A stretch of DNA of 64,000 nt from Synechococcus sp. MIT S9220 (GTDB lineage Bacteria; Cyanobacteriota; Cyanobacteriia; PCC-6307; Cyanobiaceae), in assembly GCF_014304815.1 (NCBI RefSeq), contig NZ_CP047958.1:682001-746000 (forward strand), in the 5' to 3' direction. Within the stretch, counting starts at the first letter, position 1; each line of letters begins with the position of its first letter. A program made the translations under genes and the position numbers. Below are positions 56,923 to 64,000 of this stretch, piece by piece. The notes beneath the pieces are model-generated. The model saw nothing but the letters and a program-made list of their open reading frames with translations. It searched no databases and was not told the DNA's origin.

Positions 56923-57879
56923 ATGACGTCCGCCACCACCAGCGTTGCTGCCGTCCTCTCAGCATTGAGCGGCAAAGACTTCTTGTCGTCGGCGGATACC
57001 ACAGCTGAGCAGACAACGGCACTGCTCGAGCTGGCAAGTCAGCTCAAGAGTGGTGACCGCCGGATTGATCTCGGCAACCGCGTGCTGGGCCTGATCTTCA
57101 CCAAAGCCTCCACTCGGACGCGTGTGAGTTTCCAGGTGGCGATGGCCAGGCTTGGCGGCCAGACCGTCGACCTCAATCCTCAGGTCACCCAGCTGGGCCG
57201 CGGTGAGCCCTTGGAAGACACCGCCAGAGTGCTGAGTCGCTTCTGCGATGTGCTTGCGGTGCGCACCTATGCCCAGCAAGAACTTGCCGATTACGCCTAC
57301 TGGGCCTCGATTCCGGTAATCAACGCTCTCACCGATCTGGAGCATCCTTGCCAGGCCCTGGCCGACTTTCTCACCATGCAGGAAGCGTTTGGCGAGCTTC
57401 AAGGTCAGACGTTGACTTACGTGGGCGATGGCAACAACGTGGCCCACTCCTTGATGCTCTGTGGCGCTCTGTTGGGCGTCAATGTGCGCATCGCCTGCCC
57501 TGATGGATTTGAGCCACTACCAGGCGTGCTTGACCAAGCCCGTTCCCTCGCTGTTGGCGGTGCTGAAATCAGTGTTAGCAGTGATGCTGCTGCTGCTGTT
57601 GCCGGTGCGCAGGCGCTTTACACCGATGTCTGGGCTTCCATGGGCCAAGAACAGGAGCAACTCGAACGCCAACAGGCTTTCCAGGGGTTCTGCGTGAATG
57701 AAGAGCTCTTGGCCAAAGCCGACTCGCGCGCCATCGTGTTGCACTGCCTGCCTGCCCATCGCGGTGAAGAGATCAGTGCGGAGGTGATGGAGGGCTCCGC
57801 CAGCCGGATCTTTGATCAGGCGGAAAATCGCTTGCATGCCCAACAAGCTTTGCTGGCTGCCTTGCTAGGCGGTCTCTGA
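56923..57879 (+). CDS. argF: Ornithine carbamoyltransferase
   Basis: A 318-residue protein with STRTRVSFQVAMARLGG (carbamoyl phosphate), DVLAVRTYAQQELADYA, EHPCQALADFLTM, LTYVGDGNNVAHSLM and HCLPAHRGEEIS, the ornithine-loop Cys motif. It makes citrulline from ornithine and carbamoyl phosphate in arginine synthesis. It starts about 50 bp after ftsH. A terminator follows. Confidence 0.97.
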   Translation: MTSATTSVAAVLSALSGKDFLSSADTTAEQTTALLELASQLKSGDRRIDLGNRVLGLIFTKASTRTRVSFQVAMARLGGQTVDLNPQVTQLGRGEPLEDTARVLSRFCDVLAVRTYAQQELADYAYWASIPVINALTDLEHPCQALADFLTMQEAFGELQGQTLTYVGDGNNVAHSLMLCGALLGVNVRIACPDGFEPLPGVLDQARSLAVGGAEISVSSDAAAAVAGAQALYTDVWASMGQEQEQLERQQAFQGFCVNEELLAKADSRAIVLHCLPAHRGEEISAEVMEGSASRIFDQAENRLHAQQALLAALLGGL

Positions 57880-57917
57880 TCACCGCATCAACGAAGTGAC
57901 TTAGGTCAATAACAAAT

Positions 57918-57948
57918 AACAGAGGCTGGTTTGCTCCAGCCTCTGTTT
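57918..57948 (+). terminator. Rho-independent terminator after argF
   Basis: An 11-12 bp stem (ACAGAGGCTGG / CCAGCCTCTGT) with a six-base loop is followed by TT and a short T-rich tract. Confidence 0.85.
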
Positions 57949-58013
57949 AATCTTGCTCGAATGTGATCGTCTTAAAAAAAGACCACAGTCATCAGGATCT
58001 AGTCCTCAATCAA

Positions 58014-58214
58014 TCAGCTGAAGAAGTTCAGAAGACCCGAGAAATCGATTCCTTTGGTGGATTCGTTGAACCCCCAAACCTGCTGGATGATTCCTTTTCC
58101 GGTGACGGCTTCAACGGCAAGACCGATGATCAGGCCCAACATGGCTGCGCGACCGTTGAGCTTTTCGCTGAAAACCTTTTGAGGATCAGGGGTGTTGGGG
58201 GATGAAGACGTCAT
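58014..58214 (-). CDS. hli: High-light-inducible protein (Hli/SCP)
   Basis: A 66-residue one-helix protein with the Hli/LHC signature EKLNGRAAMLGLIIGLAVEA followed by VTGKGIIQQVWGF. Hli proteins bind chlorophyll and carotenoid and protect photosystem assembly under excess light. The start is ATG 58214. The gene is convergent with argF and its terminator. Confidence 0.92.
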   Translation of the reverse strand: MTSSSPNTPDPQKVFSEKLNGRAAMLGLIIGLAVEAVTGKGIIQQVWGFNESTKGIDFSGLLNFFS

Positions 58215-58504
58215 GACAGGACAAATGTTTTGCAGATGTTAACGAAAGTAACGAAGTGTTGACGAACGTTGCCTGGTGCTTTGTCTGCAACATTTGATGC
58301 CTTGTAGTGCTGGCGGAGGAGGTCAGCCCCGGAGCCTGGGAGCATGCGCTGGCCCCAGCGTCCATCACTGAAAAAGTTCAAGACGACGGCTCCCTGGGAT
58401 GGAATTAAGTCAGTTGATGTCGTCGCGTGATGGAAAGCACAAACAGGAGCTGACATGCCCTCTGGTCGTGGTTATCACGCCAGTGTTGCGAAACAACTTT
58501 GACT

Positions 58505-58678
58505 GTGATCTGTACGGCTTCGGCCCAGTCAATCGGCACAGAAATTGCAGACGGCAAGCGCCTGCCCTATCGAGCACCGGCTTGTTCTTTGCGAGCCCTC
58601 GACTACGACGAGTCGCAAATGAAAGAAAGCGATCACATCAGGCGTGAACAGCAGTCGGAGTTGATCTACGACTGTTGA
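58505..58678 (+). CDS. Possible 57-residue protein
   Basis: GTG 58505 opens a 58-codon frame (VICTASAQSIGTEIADGKRL then PYRAPACSLRALDYDESQ and a charged end REQQSELIYDC). The charged composition and helical end look protein-like. A different frame at 58399-58647 overlaps it and looks less natural. The rest of 58215-58504 holds nothing I can support. Confidence 0.35.
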   Translation: MICTASAQSIGTEIADGKRLPYRAPACSLRALDYDESQMKESDHIRREQQSELIYDC

Positions 58679-58705
58679 TCAAGTCAATTCACGATGCGCA
58701 CCTGC

Positions 58706-58939
58706 TCAGAGCAGCCACCATCCCAGTAGCAGGCCGATGATCAGGCCCTTGAGCCAGACCAGGGCTGCCATCTGATAGTTGCTGAGGCCAAGTTTTTTCT
58801 GAATCCAGTTAAATGCCTGCTCATCTGCGAAGAAGACGGCACGAATAGGACGGACAATCCATTCCATGGAGAGACTCTCGTTCGTCCCATCGTCATTGCT
58901 GGCATCGAGGTGCGGCAAGTGATGGTCTTGAGTCGTCAC
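58706..58939 (-). CDS. Small membrane protein, 77 aa
   Basis: The product has a polar N-terminal 50 residues (MEWIVRPIRAVFFADEQAFN, WIQKKLGLSNYQMAALVWLK) and a C-terminal helix (GLIIGLLLGWWLL). MEWIVRPI at residue 25 may be the true start, giving a 53-residue protein. Family not recognised. Confidence 0.55.
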   Translation of the reverse strand: MTTQDHHLPHLDASNDDGTNESLSMEWIVRPIRAVFFADEQAFNWIQKKLGLSNYQMAALVWLKGLIIGLLLGWWLL

Positions 58940-59093
58940 GCCATAGCTGCCTGTGAAGGCGGAGCGGAGTTCTGATCAGGCTGGTGCAGCTTTCTTGAAG
59001 TGGCTGGTTTGCTCTGCCAGTGATCAAATTCATTGCACTGCTGGGCTTCACCGCTCTGTCACGACTTCCTTGTGCTCCCAGGAGAGGAACGTC

Positions 59094-59180
59094 ATGACGT
59101 CGTGGAATGGTCCTGATCGGGCAGGTTTTGAACTTGATGTCTGCGTTGCCCTGTTGTTGGCTGTTGAACAACAGCACTAG
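59094..59180 (+). CDS. Possible 28-residue protein with strong ribosome-binding site
   Basis: ATG 59094 is preceded by AGGAGAGGA at a normal spacing and opens MTSWNGPDRAGFELDVCVAL to LLAVEQQH and a stop at 59180. A shorter frame starting at GTG 59020 (VIKFIALLGFTALSRL...) ends by overlapping this ATG (TCATGA). The pair could be coupled leader and peptide, or chance. The rest of 58940-59334 contains nothing else I can support. Confidence 0.3.
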   Translation: MTSWNGPDRAGFELDVCVALLLAVEQQH

Positions 59181-59334
59181 TTCTGGTGTGTTTGAGGCTT
59201 ATTTCCGTGTTTTCTCTAGATATGGTGCTTATAGGGAGTTTGAAGCTGGCTATTGAGAACCGTTCTTGCAGTTACAAACTCAAGCACCAGCACTGAGCAC
59301 TCGTTAGACATCAAGTCCGCTGAACAATCAACTG

Positions 59335-59565
59335 ATGACGGACGGTTGGCTCAAGGATCCACAAAAGTTCTGGGCTGTGAGGTTTCACAGGGAGCCGCAA
59401 AGTGGCCATAAAGATGTTCGTGTTCTCGTCGATCACGGCAGGAAGTTGTCTCGGGATCAGCCTGCACTGTTGAAGTCGCGTCGCAACATGCGCTATGAGG
59501 ATGCGATTTCGTTGTACAAGGAGCTGCAGCACATTGGCTGGACTCATTGTGAAGCGGTTTGGTGA
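59335..59565 (+). CDS. DUF1651 protein, copy 2
   Basis: A 76-residue paralogue of the copy at 21966: WLKDPQKFWAVRFHREPQ, VLVDHGRKLSRDQPALLKSR and KSRRNMRYEDAISLYKEL, ending GWTHCEAVW. The same positions are conserved, so both are likely functional. Function unknown. Unlike copy 1, no LexA-like box is evident upstream. Confidence 0.8.
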   Translation: MTDGWLKDPQKFWAVRFHREPQSGHKDVRVLVDHGRKLSRDQPALLKSRRNMRYEDAISLYKELQHIGWTHCEAVW

Positions 59566-59629
59566 TCGTTCTTGTTGAGTGAGTGTCGTCAGAACTTTCG
59601 TTCCGTCTTTAGCGATTCCTGTGCTGATC

Positions 59630-59893
59630 TCACTCCAGTACCAGTTTCTGGACCGTTGCGTAGTCAAGAGATTTTGACGCTCTTTTGAAGTATTTGCTGA
59701 TCTTCCAGTTGAGGACGCTGGCTGCAATATTAAATCCTTTGTTGTATTGATGGCATTTGCATTGGATGATTAAGTGGCCCATCTGAGTGCCGTTATTAAC
59801 GACTTTAAAATCAACTGCTTCGATATCCCCTATTCTTTCGTTTTTTTGTATTTTGCTGAATTGCAGTAAGTAGTCCAGGCCGGAATTTGCCAT
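59630..59893 (-). CDS. Hypothetical protein, 87 aa
   Basis: A soluble basic protein (MANSGLDYLLQFSKIQKNER, HLIIQCKCHQYNKGFNIAAS, KISKYFKRASKSLDYATVQK). No family recognised. It is AT-richer than neighbours. It is convergent with DUF1651 copy 2. Confidence 0.5.
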   Translation of the reverse strand: MANSGLDYLLQFSKIQKNERIGDIEAVDFKVVNNGTQMGHLIIQCKCHQYNKGFNIAASVLNWKISKYFKRASKSLDYATVQKLVLE

Positions 59894-59979
59894 CTCAAGT
59901 TGTCAATTGCTTGAAGCCTAATCTCGATTTTGTGTTGCCGCGCAGAGCTCGCTGATTTGATGATTCACGAGGTCAGTCT

Positions 59980-60420
59980 TTAATTAAGCACTTCGATCTC
60001 CACGGCTGTCTTGCCGTCGTCGTCAACGTCGAGTGCTGTGGCTGAGCCGTGGGCAAGGTCAATCACTGTGCCTGGCTTGAACGGTTTGCGGTCATTGATG
60101 ACAACCGTCACGCTTTTGTTGTTGTCGAGGCGCGTGACTTTGACTTTGGTTCCCATCGGCAGGCTGCTGTGGGCTGCTGTCATCGTTCCTTTTTTGAGAA
60201 CCTCACCGCTCGTGGTCTTGTTGCCGTAGAGCCCTGGCCCGTACCAGGAGGCCTGGCCCTGCACGGCCTCGGATGTTGGCTTGTTGTCTGTTGGCGCACT
60301 CTCTGAAGGCACGGCTTGGTCGTTGCCGGCTTTGTCTGTTACAGCTTCTTTGCCGCAGCCAATGGCGCTGAAGATCAGCAGGATTGAGGCGAGCTTGATC
60401 AGTCGTTGCATGAATGACAT
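59980..60420 (-). CDS. RlpA-like lipoprotein
   Basis: From ATG 60420 (MSFMQRLIKLASILLIFSAI) the lipobox FSAIGC marks a lipoprotein. After a Ser/Pro/Thr-rich linker the C-terminal double-psi barrel reads GQASWYGPGLYGNKTTSGEV, TMTAAHSSLPMGTKVKVTRL, VVINDRKPFKPGTVIDLAHG. RlpA family proteins bind or cleave denuded peptidoglycan and act near the septum. The catalytic Asp of the ND(R) motif is present (INDRKPF). No SPOR domain is seen. Confidence 0.85.
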   Translation of the reverse strand: MSFMQRLIKLASILLIFSAIGCGKEAVTDKAGNDQAVPSESAPTDNKPTSEAVQGQASWYGPGLYGNKTTSGEVLKKGTMTAAHSSLPMGTKVKVTRLDNNKSVTVVINDRKPFKPGTVIDLAHGSATALDVDDDGKTAVEIEVLN

Positions 60421-60523
60421 CTGCAGCTGATAACCCTTTGTTGGAGATAGCAAGGCTGATCGCCTCTGTCATCGCTGCTTTTGGCCCTGGGAGTGATGTC
60501 GTTGGTTCTGCTGATGGAGCCTG

Positions 60524-61306
60524 ATGGGTTCGCCAGAATCCTGGCAATGCACCGGTGCCGCTGAGTTGATCGCAGCTTCTCCTGAACCTTTCTCCATGCA
60601 GGGTGGGCCAATCACCGTTGTTCTCTTGCATGGCTACACCGGGGCCCCAGCGGAGCTGTTTCTATTGGCTGAGGCGTTGCATGCCCAGGGCTTTGGTGTG
60701 GAAGCGCCTCTGCTTGTCGGCCATGGAACCTGCCTTGAGGATTTGATGCCTGTTCAACCCCACCAGTGGTTGGAGCAGGTTGATGGCGTCGTTGACCGAC
60801 TTCTAGATCAAGGCCAACGCGTTGTCGTTGCTGGCTTGTCTTTGGGTTCAATCCTCGCGATTCAGGCCGGAATGCGGCGTCCGCGTGTTGAAGCTGTGAT
60901 TGCTTATTCCCCACCGATTGTGAGTGGCGATCCTCGAGCCCTGATTGCGCCGCTTTTGTCTCTACTGTTACCTTCGGTGCCTCGTCCTGCCGACGATTTC
61001 GTCGATCCTGCAACAGCTGAGCGTCTTTGGAAGTATCCGCGTTGGCCCAGTCGCTGCAGCGTGCGCGTGTTGGGTCTCATTGCCGCCACAAGGAGGCAGT
61101 TGGGGAATCTGCATCAACCCTTGCTGGTGATGGCCAGCACGCTCGACAACGTGATCACGCGTCGAGGTGTGGAGTTACTTCAGCAGCGAGCCAGATCTGA
61201 ACGTGTGGAGGTGCACTGGTTGGAGGGCAGTGGCCACGTGATTACCGCAGATGCTGAGTGGAAAACGGTGGCTGATCAAACCCTGATTTTTTTGAAAGAC
61301 CTTTAG
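60524..61306 (+). CDS. Alpha/beta-hydrolase, carboxylesterase-like
   Basis: A 260-residue hydrolase with LLHGYTGAPAELFLLAEAL (oxyanion region), the nucleophile elbow VVVAGLSLGSILAIQAG, and later DNVITRRG and EGSGHVITAD holding the Asp and His of the triad. It resembles Est30-type carboxylesterases. The substrate is unknown. It heads a tight cluster of small genes leading to lexA. Confidence 0.8.
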   Translation: MGSPESWQCTGAAELIAASPEPFSMQGGPITVVLLHGYTGAPAELFLLAEALHAQGFGVEAPLLVGHGTCLEDLMPVQPHQWLEQVDGVVDRLLDQGQRVVVAGLSLGSILAIQAGMRRPRVEAVIAYSPPIVSGDPRALIAPLLSLLLPSVPRPADDFVDPATAERLWKYPRWPSRCSVRVLGLIAATRRQLGNLHQPLLVMASTLDNVITRRGVELLQQRARSERVEVHWLEGSGHVITADAEWKTVADQTLIFLKDL

Positions 61307-61331
61307 TGTCAACGCACTCCAAATTTCACCA

Positions 61332-61478
61332 ATGGACCAGCAGGAACGAGACAATTGGCAAAAGGTTCTCGACTCCCTAGAAGCCGCCGGCGACACCGAA
61401 AGTGCCTTCTACGTTCGTGCTCGAGCCATTTGTAGTGGTGATCCCGATCCGATGCTCACTTGGGAGGCTGGATCTTGA
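61332..61478 (+). CDS. 48-residue hypothetical protein
   Basis: ATG 61332 opens MDQQERDNWQKVLDSLEAAG, then DTESAFYVRARAICSGDPDP and a short end. The composition is protein-like and acidic. Its stop overlaps the next start (TTGA), so the two are coupled. Family not recognised; the gene lies in a string of tightly linked small genes. Confidence 0.55.
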   Translation: MDQQERDNWQKVLDSLEAAGDTESAFYVRARAICSGDPDPMLTWEAGS

Positions 61479-61732
61479 GCATCGATCCTCTTCAGCAAGG
61501 CCTGGAGCAGTCGTTTGAAACAGAACGATGGGGGCGGCTCATTCGTGATTGCGACGACATCGAAACTCTCAGGCAAACAGCTCTTTCTTTGCTGCAGCAA
61601 GTCACGCAAATGAAGGTCGCCAGTACCTGGATGGCATCGAGAGCTTCGGAGTCTGAAAACGCCAAGTTGGAAATCTTGGCGAAACTGATCAAGGAACGAT
61701 CCGAGCGCCCTCAGGAGCAGACAGAACAGTGA
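61475..61732 (+). CDS. Hypothetical helical protein, 85 aa
   Basis: Started at TTG 61475 (SIDPLQQGLEQSFETERWGR). The product is a helical, charged protein (IRDCDDIETLRQTALSLLQQ, MKVASTWMASRASESENAKL). I think I have seen it as a conserved cyanobacterial hypothetical, but cannot name a family. The overlap with the previous stop fixes the start; a TTG at 61460 is possible but less likely. Confidence 0.6.
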   Translation: MSIDPLQQGLEQSFETERWGRLIRDCDDIETLRQTALSLLQQVTQMKVASTWMASRASESENAKLEILAKLIKERSERPQEQTEQ

Positions 61733-62163
61733 GCAACCTGGTTCGATTGAGCACCCTCGCCCTGGCCCTTGCGCTTGGGAGTGCAGCTGCGAACGCTGAA
61801 GACTGGTCACCGTCTCCAGAACCGCCGTTCTGGTCGCAAACCCGCCAGACGCTCCAGGCTTCGGGTCAATTAACTCAGCGAACCTGGTTGTTTATGGAAG
61901 CGATGGATTCACCAAGCCTGAAAGCTGGCGAATACCTCAGTAATCCTGTGCGGACGTCACTCGGTGTGGAATTCGATGCTGCAGTGCTCATGCAGCGACA
62001 GGGGCAGGACGCCTGGAAGGTGCGCGAATTGCGAATGAGAGCACTCTGTAATCAGCAAAGGTTGCAGCGCAGTAGCGCTCAGGGTCAATGGCTTGATTAC
62101 GTCGGGCGGCAAGACACTTCGGTAAAGGTTCATTGGATTTGCTCGTTGCAAGCACCTGACTGA
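61729..62163 (+). CDS. Secreted hypothetical protein, 144 aa
   Basis: GTG 61729 overlaps the preceding stop (GTGA). Signal peptide: LSTLALALALGSAAANA. The mature part has two Cys (ALCNQQRL and HWICSLQ) that may form a disulfide. No family recognised. It ends 53 bp before the lexA start, so lexA may have its own promoter. Confidence 0.65.
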   Translation: MSNLVRLSTLALALALGSAAANAEDWSPSPEPPFWSQTRQTLQASGQLTQRTWLFMEAMDSPSLKAGEYLSNPVRTSLGVEFDAAVLMQRQGQDAWKVRELRMRALCNQQRLQRSSAQGQWLDYVGRQDTSVKVHWICSLQAPD

Positions 62164-62188
62164 GCTCTTGCCATCTTGAGTAATGACC

Positions 62189-62202
62189 GGTACACATGTA
62201 TT
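62189..62202 (+). promoter_or_regulatory. LexA-box-like site before lexA
   Basis: GGTACACATGTATT differs at one position from the cyanobacterial LexA-binding consensus as I remember it (RGTACNNNDGTWCB). It lies 15 bp before the lexA start, consistent with autoregulation. Confidence 0.6.
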
Positions 62203-62216
62203 GACGAACATATGAA

Positions 62217-62840
62217 TTGCCGGTGTCTGCTGGATCCCCCGAGCCGCTCACAACTGCTCAGCAAGAGCTCTACGACTGGCTTGCCGACTACATCAGTTGC
62301 AACCATCACAGCCCCTCGATTCGTCAGATGATGCAGGCCATGGGCCTGCGTTCACCAGCCCCTGTTCAGAGTCGTTTGCGCCATCTTCAGCAGAAAGGTT
62401 GGATCACCTGGCAGGAGGGTCAGGCGCGCACCCTTCAGTTGCTGGGAGGAATTGCTTCGGGTATCCCGGTACTTGGGGCTGTTGCGGCAGGTGGTCTGGT
62501 TGAGACCTTTGATGACGTTCAAGATCGATTGGATCTTGCTCCTGTTCTTGAAACCCGTGGTTTGTTCGCGCTCACGGTGAATGGTGACTCCATGGTGGAT
62601 GCCCATATCGCTGACGGTGATGTGGTCCTGATGGAACCAGTCGTCGATGCTGCTCGTCTGCGCCAAGGAACGATCGTTAGTGCTTTGGTTCCGGGCAGTG
62701 GAACTACGCTGAAACATTTTCATTGCGACGGGCTCACGGTTCGGCTGGAAGCCGCGAACCCTGCCTACGAGCCGATCGAGTTGCCTGCTGATCAGGTGCA
62801 GGTTCAAGGGAAACTCGCAGCCGTATGGCGACAGATGTAG
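62217..62840 (+). CDS. lexA: LexA repressor
   Basis: A 207-residue protein starting at TTG 62217; GTG 62223 is an alternative start. The N-terminal HTH (SPSIRQMMQAMGLRSPAPVQ) is followed by the cleavage site Ala-Gly in VLGAVAAGGLVE and the Ser/Lys dyad GDSMVDAHI and TTLKHF. LexA represses DNA-damage genes and, in cyanobacteria, also unrelated metabolic genes. A nearby upstream box suggests it represses itself. Confidence 0.94.
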   Translation: MPVSAGSPEPLTTAQQELYDWLADYISCNHHSPSIRQMMQAMGLRSPAPVQSRLRHLQQKGWITWQEGQARTLQLLGGIASGIPVLGAVAAGGLVETFDDVQDRLDLAPVLETRGLFALTVNGDSMVDAHIADGDVVLMEPVVDAARLRQGTIVSALVPGSGTTLKHFHCDGLTVRLEAANPAYEPIELPADQVQVQGKLAAVWRQM

Positions 62841-62929
62841 GCACGGGTTTCCTGGAGGGTTCGCAGCGGCCGTTGCCGTTGTAAGCTTCGACACGACAAA
62901 GGCAGGTTCTACACCTCGTCTGCGTTTTT

Positions 62930-63002
62930 GGGGCCATAGCTCAGCTGGTAGAGCACCTGCATGGCATGCAGGGGGTCAGGAGTTCGAGTCTCCTTGGCTC
63001 CA
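62930..63002 (+). tRNA. tRNA-Ala (anticodon GGC)
   Basis: A 73-base cloverleaf. The acceptor stem GGGGCCA / TGGCTCC has one G-U pair, the D arm has GCTC-AGCTGGTAGAGC, the anticodon stem CCTGC / GCAGG encloses loop ATGGCAT with anticodon GGC, and the T arm has GGTTCGAGTCC-like sequence. Discriminator A at 63002; CCA is not encoded. Confidence 0.97.
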
Positions 63003-63284
63003 TTGATTGAATCCCAGTCACTGAAAGAGTTGTGGCGGAATCTGCCCTCAACTATTGGGGCGAGATTCATGTACTTGGTGTGAACTCTGGTGTGATTCTG
63101 GATCTGCTCGTGCTGCTCCCAGCAGCTAAGTGCTTGCGCCAGCTGTCAGTAGCTCGTATGTTCTAGTCAACGTTGCGAGTGGCTAGCCGTTACTGGCACC
63201 ACTCCTGTCCTTCCGACAGCACGATTCCATCCTTGTGGTGGTCTAACGGCGATTCAACGGTTTCCGCCTTTGTAAGTAATTGGC
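63003..63284. other. Post-tRNA gap with one weak short ORF
   Basis: No gene is convincing. A 44-codon frame at 63032-63166 (VAESALNYWGEIHVLGVNSG...) looks mildly protein-like but has no ribosome-binding site. Its position directly after the tRNA fits the attachment edge of an inserted element. Confidence 0.35.
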
Positions 63285-63653
63285 GTGCGCAAGAACCGTC
63301 TCGCATCACCACCGAAGACCATTATCAATGGTCAGTACGTTTTCGTTTCCGCGAAACGTGGTCCTGAAGAACTTCCTGTTGAAGTGATTGAAGACTTGTT
63401 GACCACTGACAACGCGTCCGTGGATGACAAGTGGCAAGGGGAGTTACGCCCCTGTGATCGCATTTGGCAGAAGTATCAGGAGCGTGGTGGCAGGGAAGGA
63501 CGCTGGATGTTTAGGAACGTCAGTACGACGTTGCCTAATGGCATCACCGTTCACACTCGCGGTGAACGGTACTGGGGTGTTGAACCGAATCCGTTTGACG
63601 CCCTAACGGAACCTCATTTGCGCGCGGCATTGAAAGCAAAGGGATACCTCTAA
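63285..63653 (+). CDS. Hypothetical protein, island or phage-like, 122 aa
   Basis: From GTG 63285 (RKNRLASPPKTIINGQYVFV) the product is soluble and basic, with WQGELRPCDRIWQKYQERGG and TTLPNGITVHTRGERYWGVE. I recognise no family. It is not like neighbouring core genes and lies just after tRNA-Ala. Confidence 0.5.
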   Translation: MRKNRLASPPKTIINGQYVFVSAKRGPEELPVEVIEDLLTTDNASVDDKWQGELRPCDRIWQKYQERGGREGRWMFRNVSTTLPNGITVHTRGERYWGVEPNPFDALTEPHLRAALKAKGYL

Positions 63654-63665
63654 GGAATCCTTTCG

Positions 63666-63881
63666 ATGAACTTGCCAACACGAGCAGCGGCCGCGGCTTT
63701 GGGTCGTTCGCCTGATTATTTGAAGCGTCTACGAGAAAGCCACGGTGGCTTTCTGGAACAGGGTGTTCATTACTGGCTTGGACACAGCTCCAATGCACCG
63801 ATCACTTGGGACATTGATGCAGTGCAAGAGGCGATCGCCAAACGCGGCATGCAAGTTCGCGCTCGCAGAGGGGCCGGTTGA
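63666..63881 (+). CDS. Small HTH/excisionase-like protein, 71 aa
   Basis: ATG 63666 gives MNLPTRAAAAALGRSPDYLK and RLRESHGGFLEQGVHYWLGH, then SSNAPITWDIDAVQEAIAKR. The TRAAAAALGRSPDYLKRLRE stretch looks like the recognition helices of an excisionase or MerR-like DNA-binding protein of a mobile element. It is 12 bp after the previous gene and 3 bp before the next frame. Confidence 0.5.
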   Translation: MNLPTRAAAAALGRSPDYLKRLRESHGGFLEQGVHYWLGHSSNAPITWDIDAVQEAIAKRGMQVRARRGAG

Positions 63882-63884
63882 GCA

Positions 63885-64000
63885 GTGAGACATCTCATTA
63901 AAGATCTAAAGCTGTGCGTTGAAGCGAAAAAGCGGCTGCTGAAGCCAGCCGAGTTATGTGAGCTTTGGCGAAATGCCTCTTGTCGGCTCGCCTTCAATGA
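63885..64000 (+). CDS. N-terminal fragment of an unknown gene, cut by the window edge
   Basis: GTG 63885 opens a frame to the edge (VRHLIKDLKLCVEAKKRLLK, PAELCELWRNASCRLAFN). Too short to identify. Given the position after an excisionase-like gene and tRNA, an integrase or replication protein is possible, but not shown. Confidence 0.4.
   Translation, partial: MRHLIKDLKLCVEAKKRLLKPAELCELWRNASCRLAFN

Noticed and set aside
58399-58647. An 82-codon plus-strand frame after hli
   Set aside because: Its translation (basic, Cys-scattered) looks less natural than the overlapping 57-codon frame, and neither has strong start signals. Not called.
59311-59727. A 138-codon minus-strand frame opposite DUF1651 copy 2
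   Set aside because: The plus-strand DUF1651 signature is diagnostic, so this is a shadow.

Overview
The window is about 64 kb of chromosome from a marine picocyanobacterium, most likely marine Synechococcus (subcluster 5.1). Evidence: a CpcS/CpeS-type phycobiliprotein lyase, a high-light-inducible protein, cyanobacteria-restricted families (Ftn2/ZipN, DUF1517, DUF3611, DUF3122, TIGR03792, DUF1651), a ThiE with the cyanobacterial N-terminal extension, dense gene packing with many ATGA/GTGA/TGATG overlaps, and moderately high GC. Assignment is by family recognition, not by database search.

Region 1 (1-20751) is ordinary core genome: the 5' end of pdhA, the division factor ftn2, ffh, rpsP, phoH, a Bax-inhibitor-1-like protein, a sugar porter, era, a bilin lyase, trmD, ispF, larB, thiamine genes thiS and thiE, ribF, surE, pheS, nadK, a winged-helix regulator with a degenerate receiver domain, and a DUF192 protein. 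Region 2 (20752-24016) is a strip of short, AT-richer genes of unknown function, including one DUF1651 copy, a broken stretch and a secreted protein. It is followed by a 40-residue membrane protein and cobL, then more tiny genes.

Region 3 (26442-45024) is the most striking part. It holds three DUF1254/DUF1214 proteins (two in tandem), a collapsed flavin amine oxidase remnant, two outer-membrane-type barrel proteins, a formylglycine-generating enzyme with the paired active-site cysteines, two Cys-type sulfatases, a BASS-type transporter, small membrane proteins of the YidH and DUF1622 families, an AraC-family regulator and a sulfotransferase. I read this as a sulfate-ester handling locus: barrels and BASS carrier for passage, the FGE activating both sulfatases, the AraC protein as regulator. 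The substrate is unknown.

Region 4 (45028-52530) has an Arg/Ser/Asn-rich secreted protein with a secreted partner, a GH116 (GBA2-like) glucosidase, an AT-rich autotransporter-type protein, a decayed fragment of the GH116 gene beyond it, and a ureidoglycolate-lyase-like gene. Region 5 (52531-62840) returns to core genes: DUF3122, ribD, a K+ channel-like protein, ftsH, argF, hli, a second DUF1651 gene, an RlpA-like lipoprotein, an alpha/beta hydrolase, three overlapping small genes and lexA with a LexA-box-like site just upstream. The window ends with tRNA-Ala(GGC) followed by unfamiliar, phage/island-like ORFs, which suggests the edge of a tRNA-anchored element.
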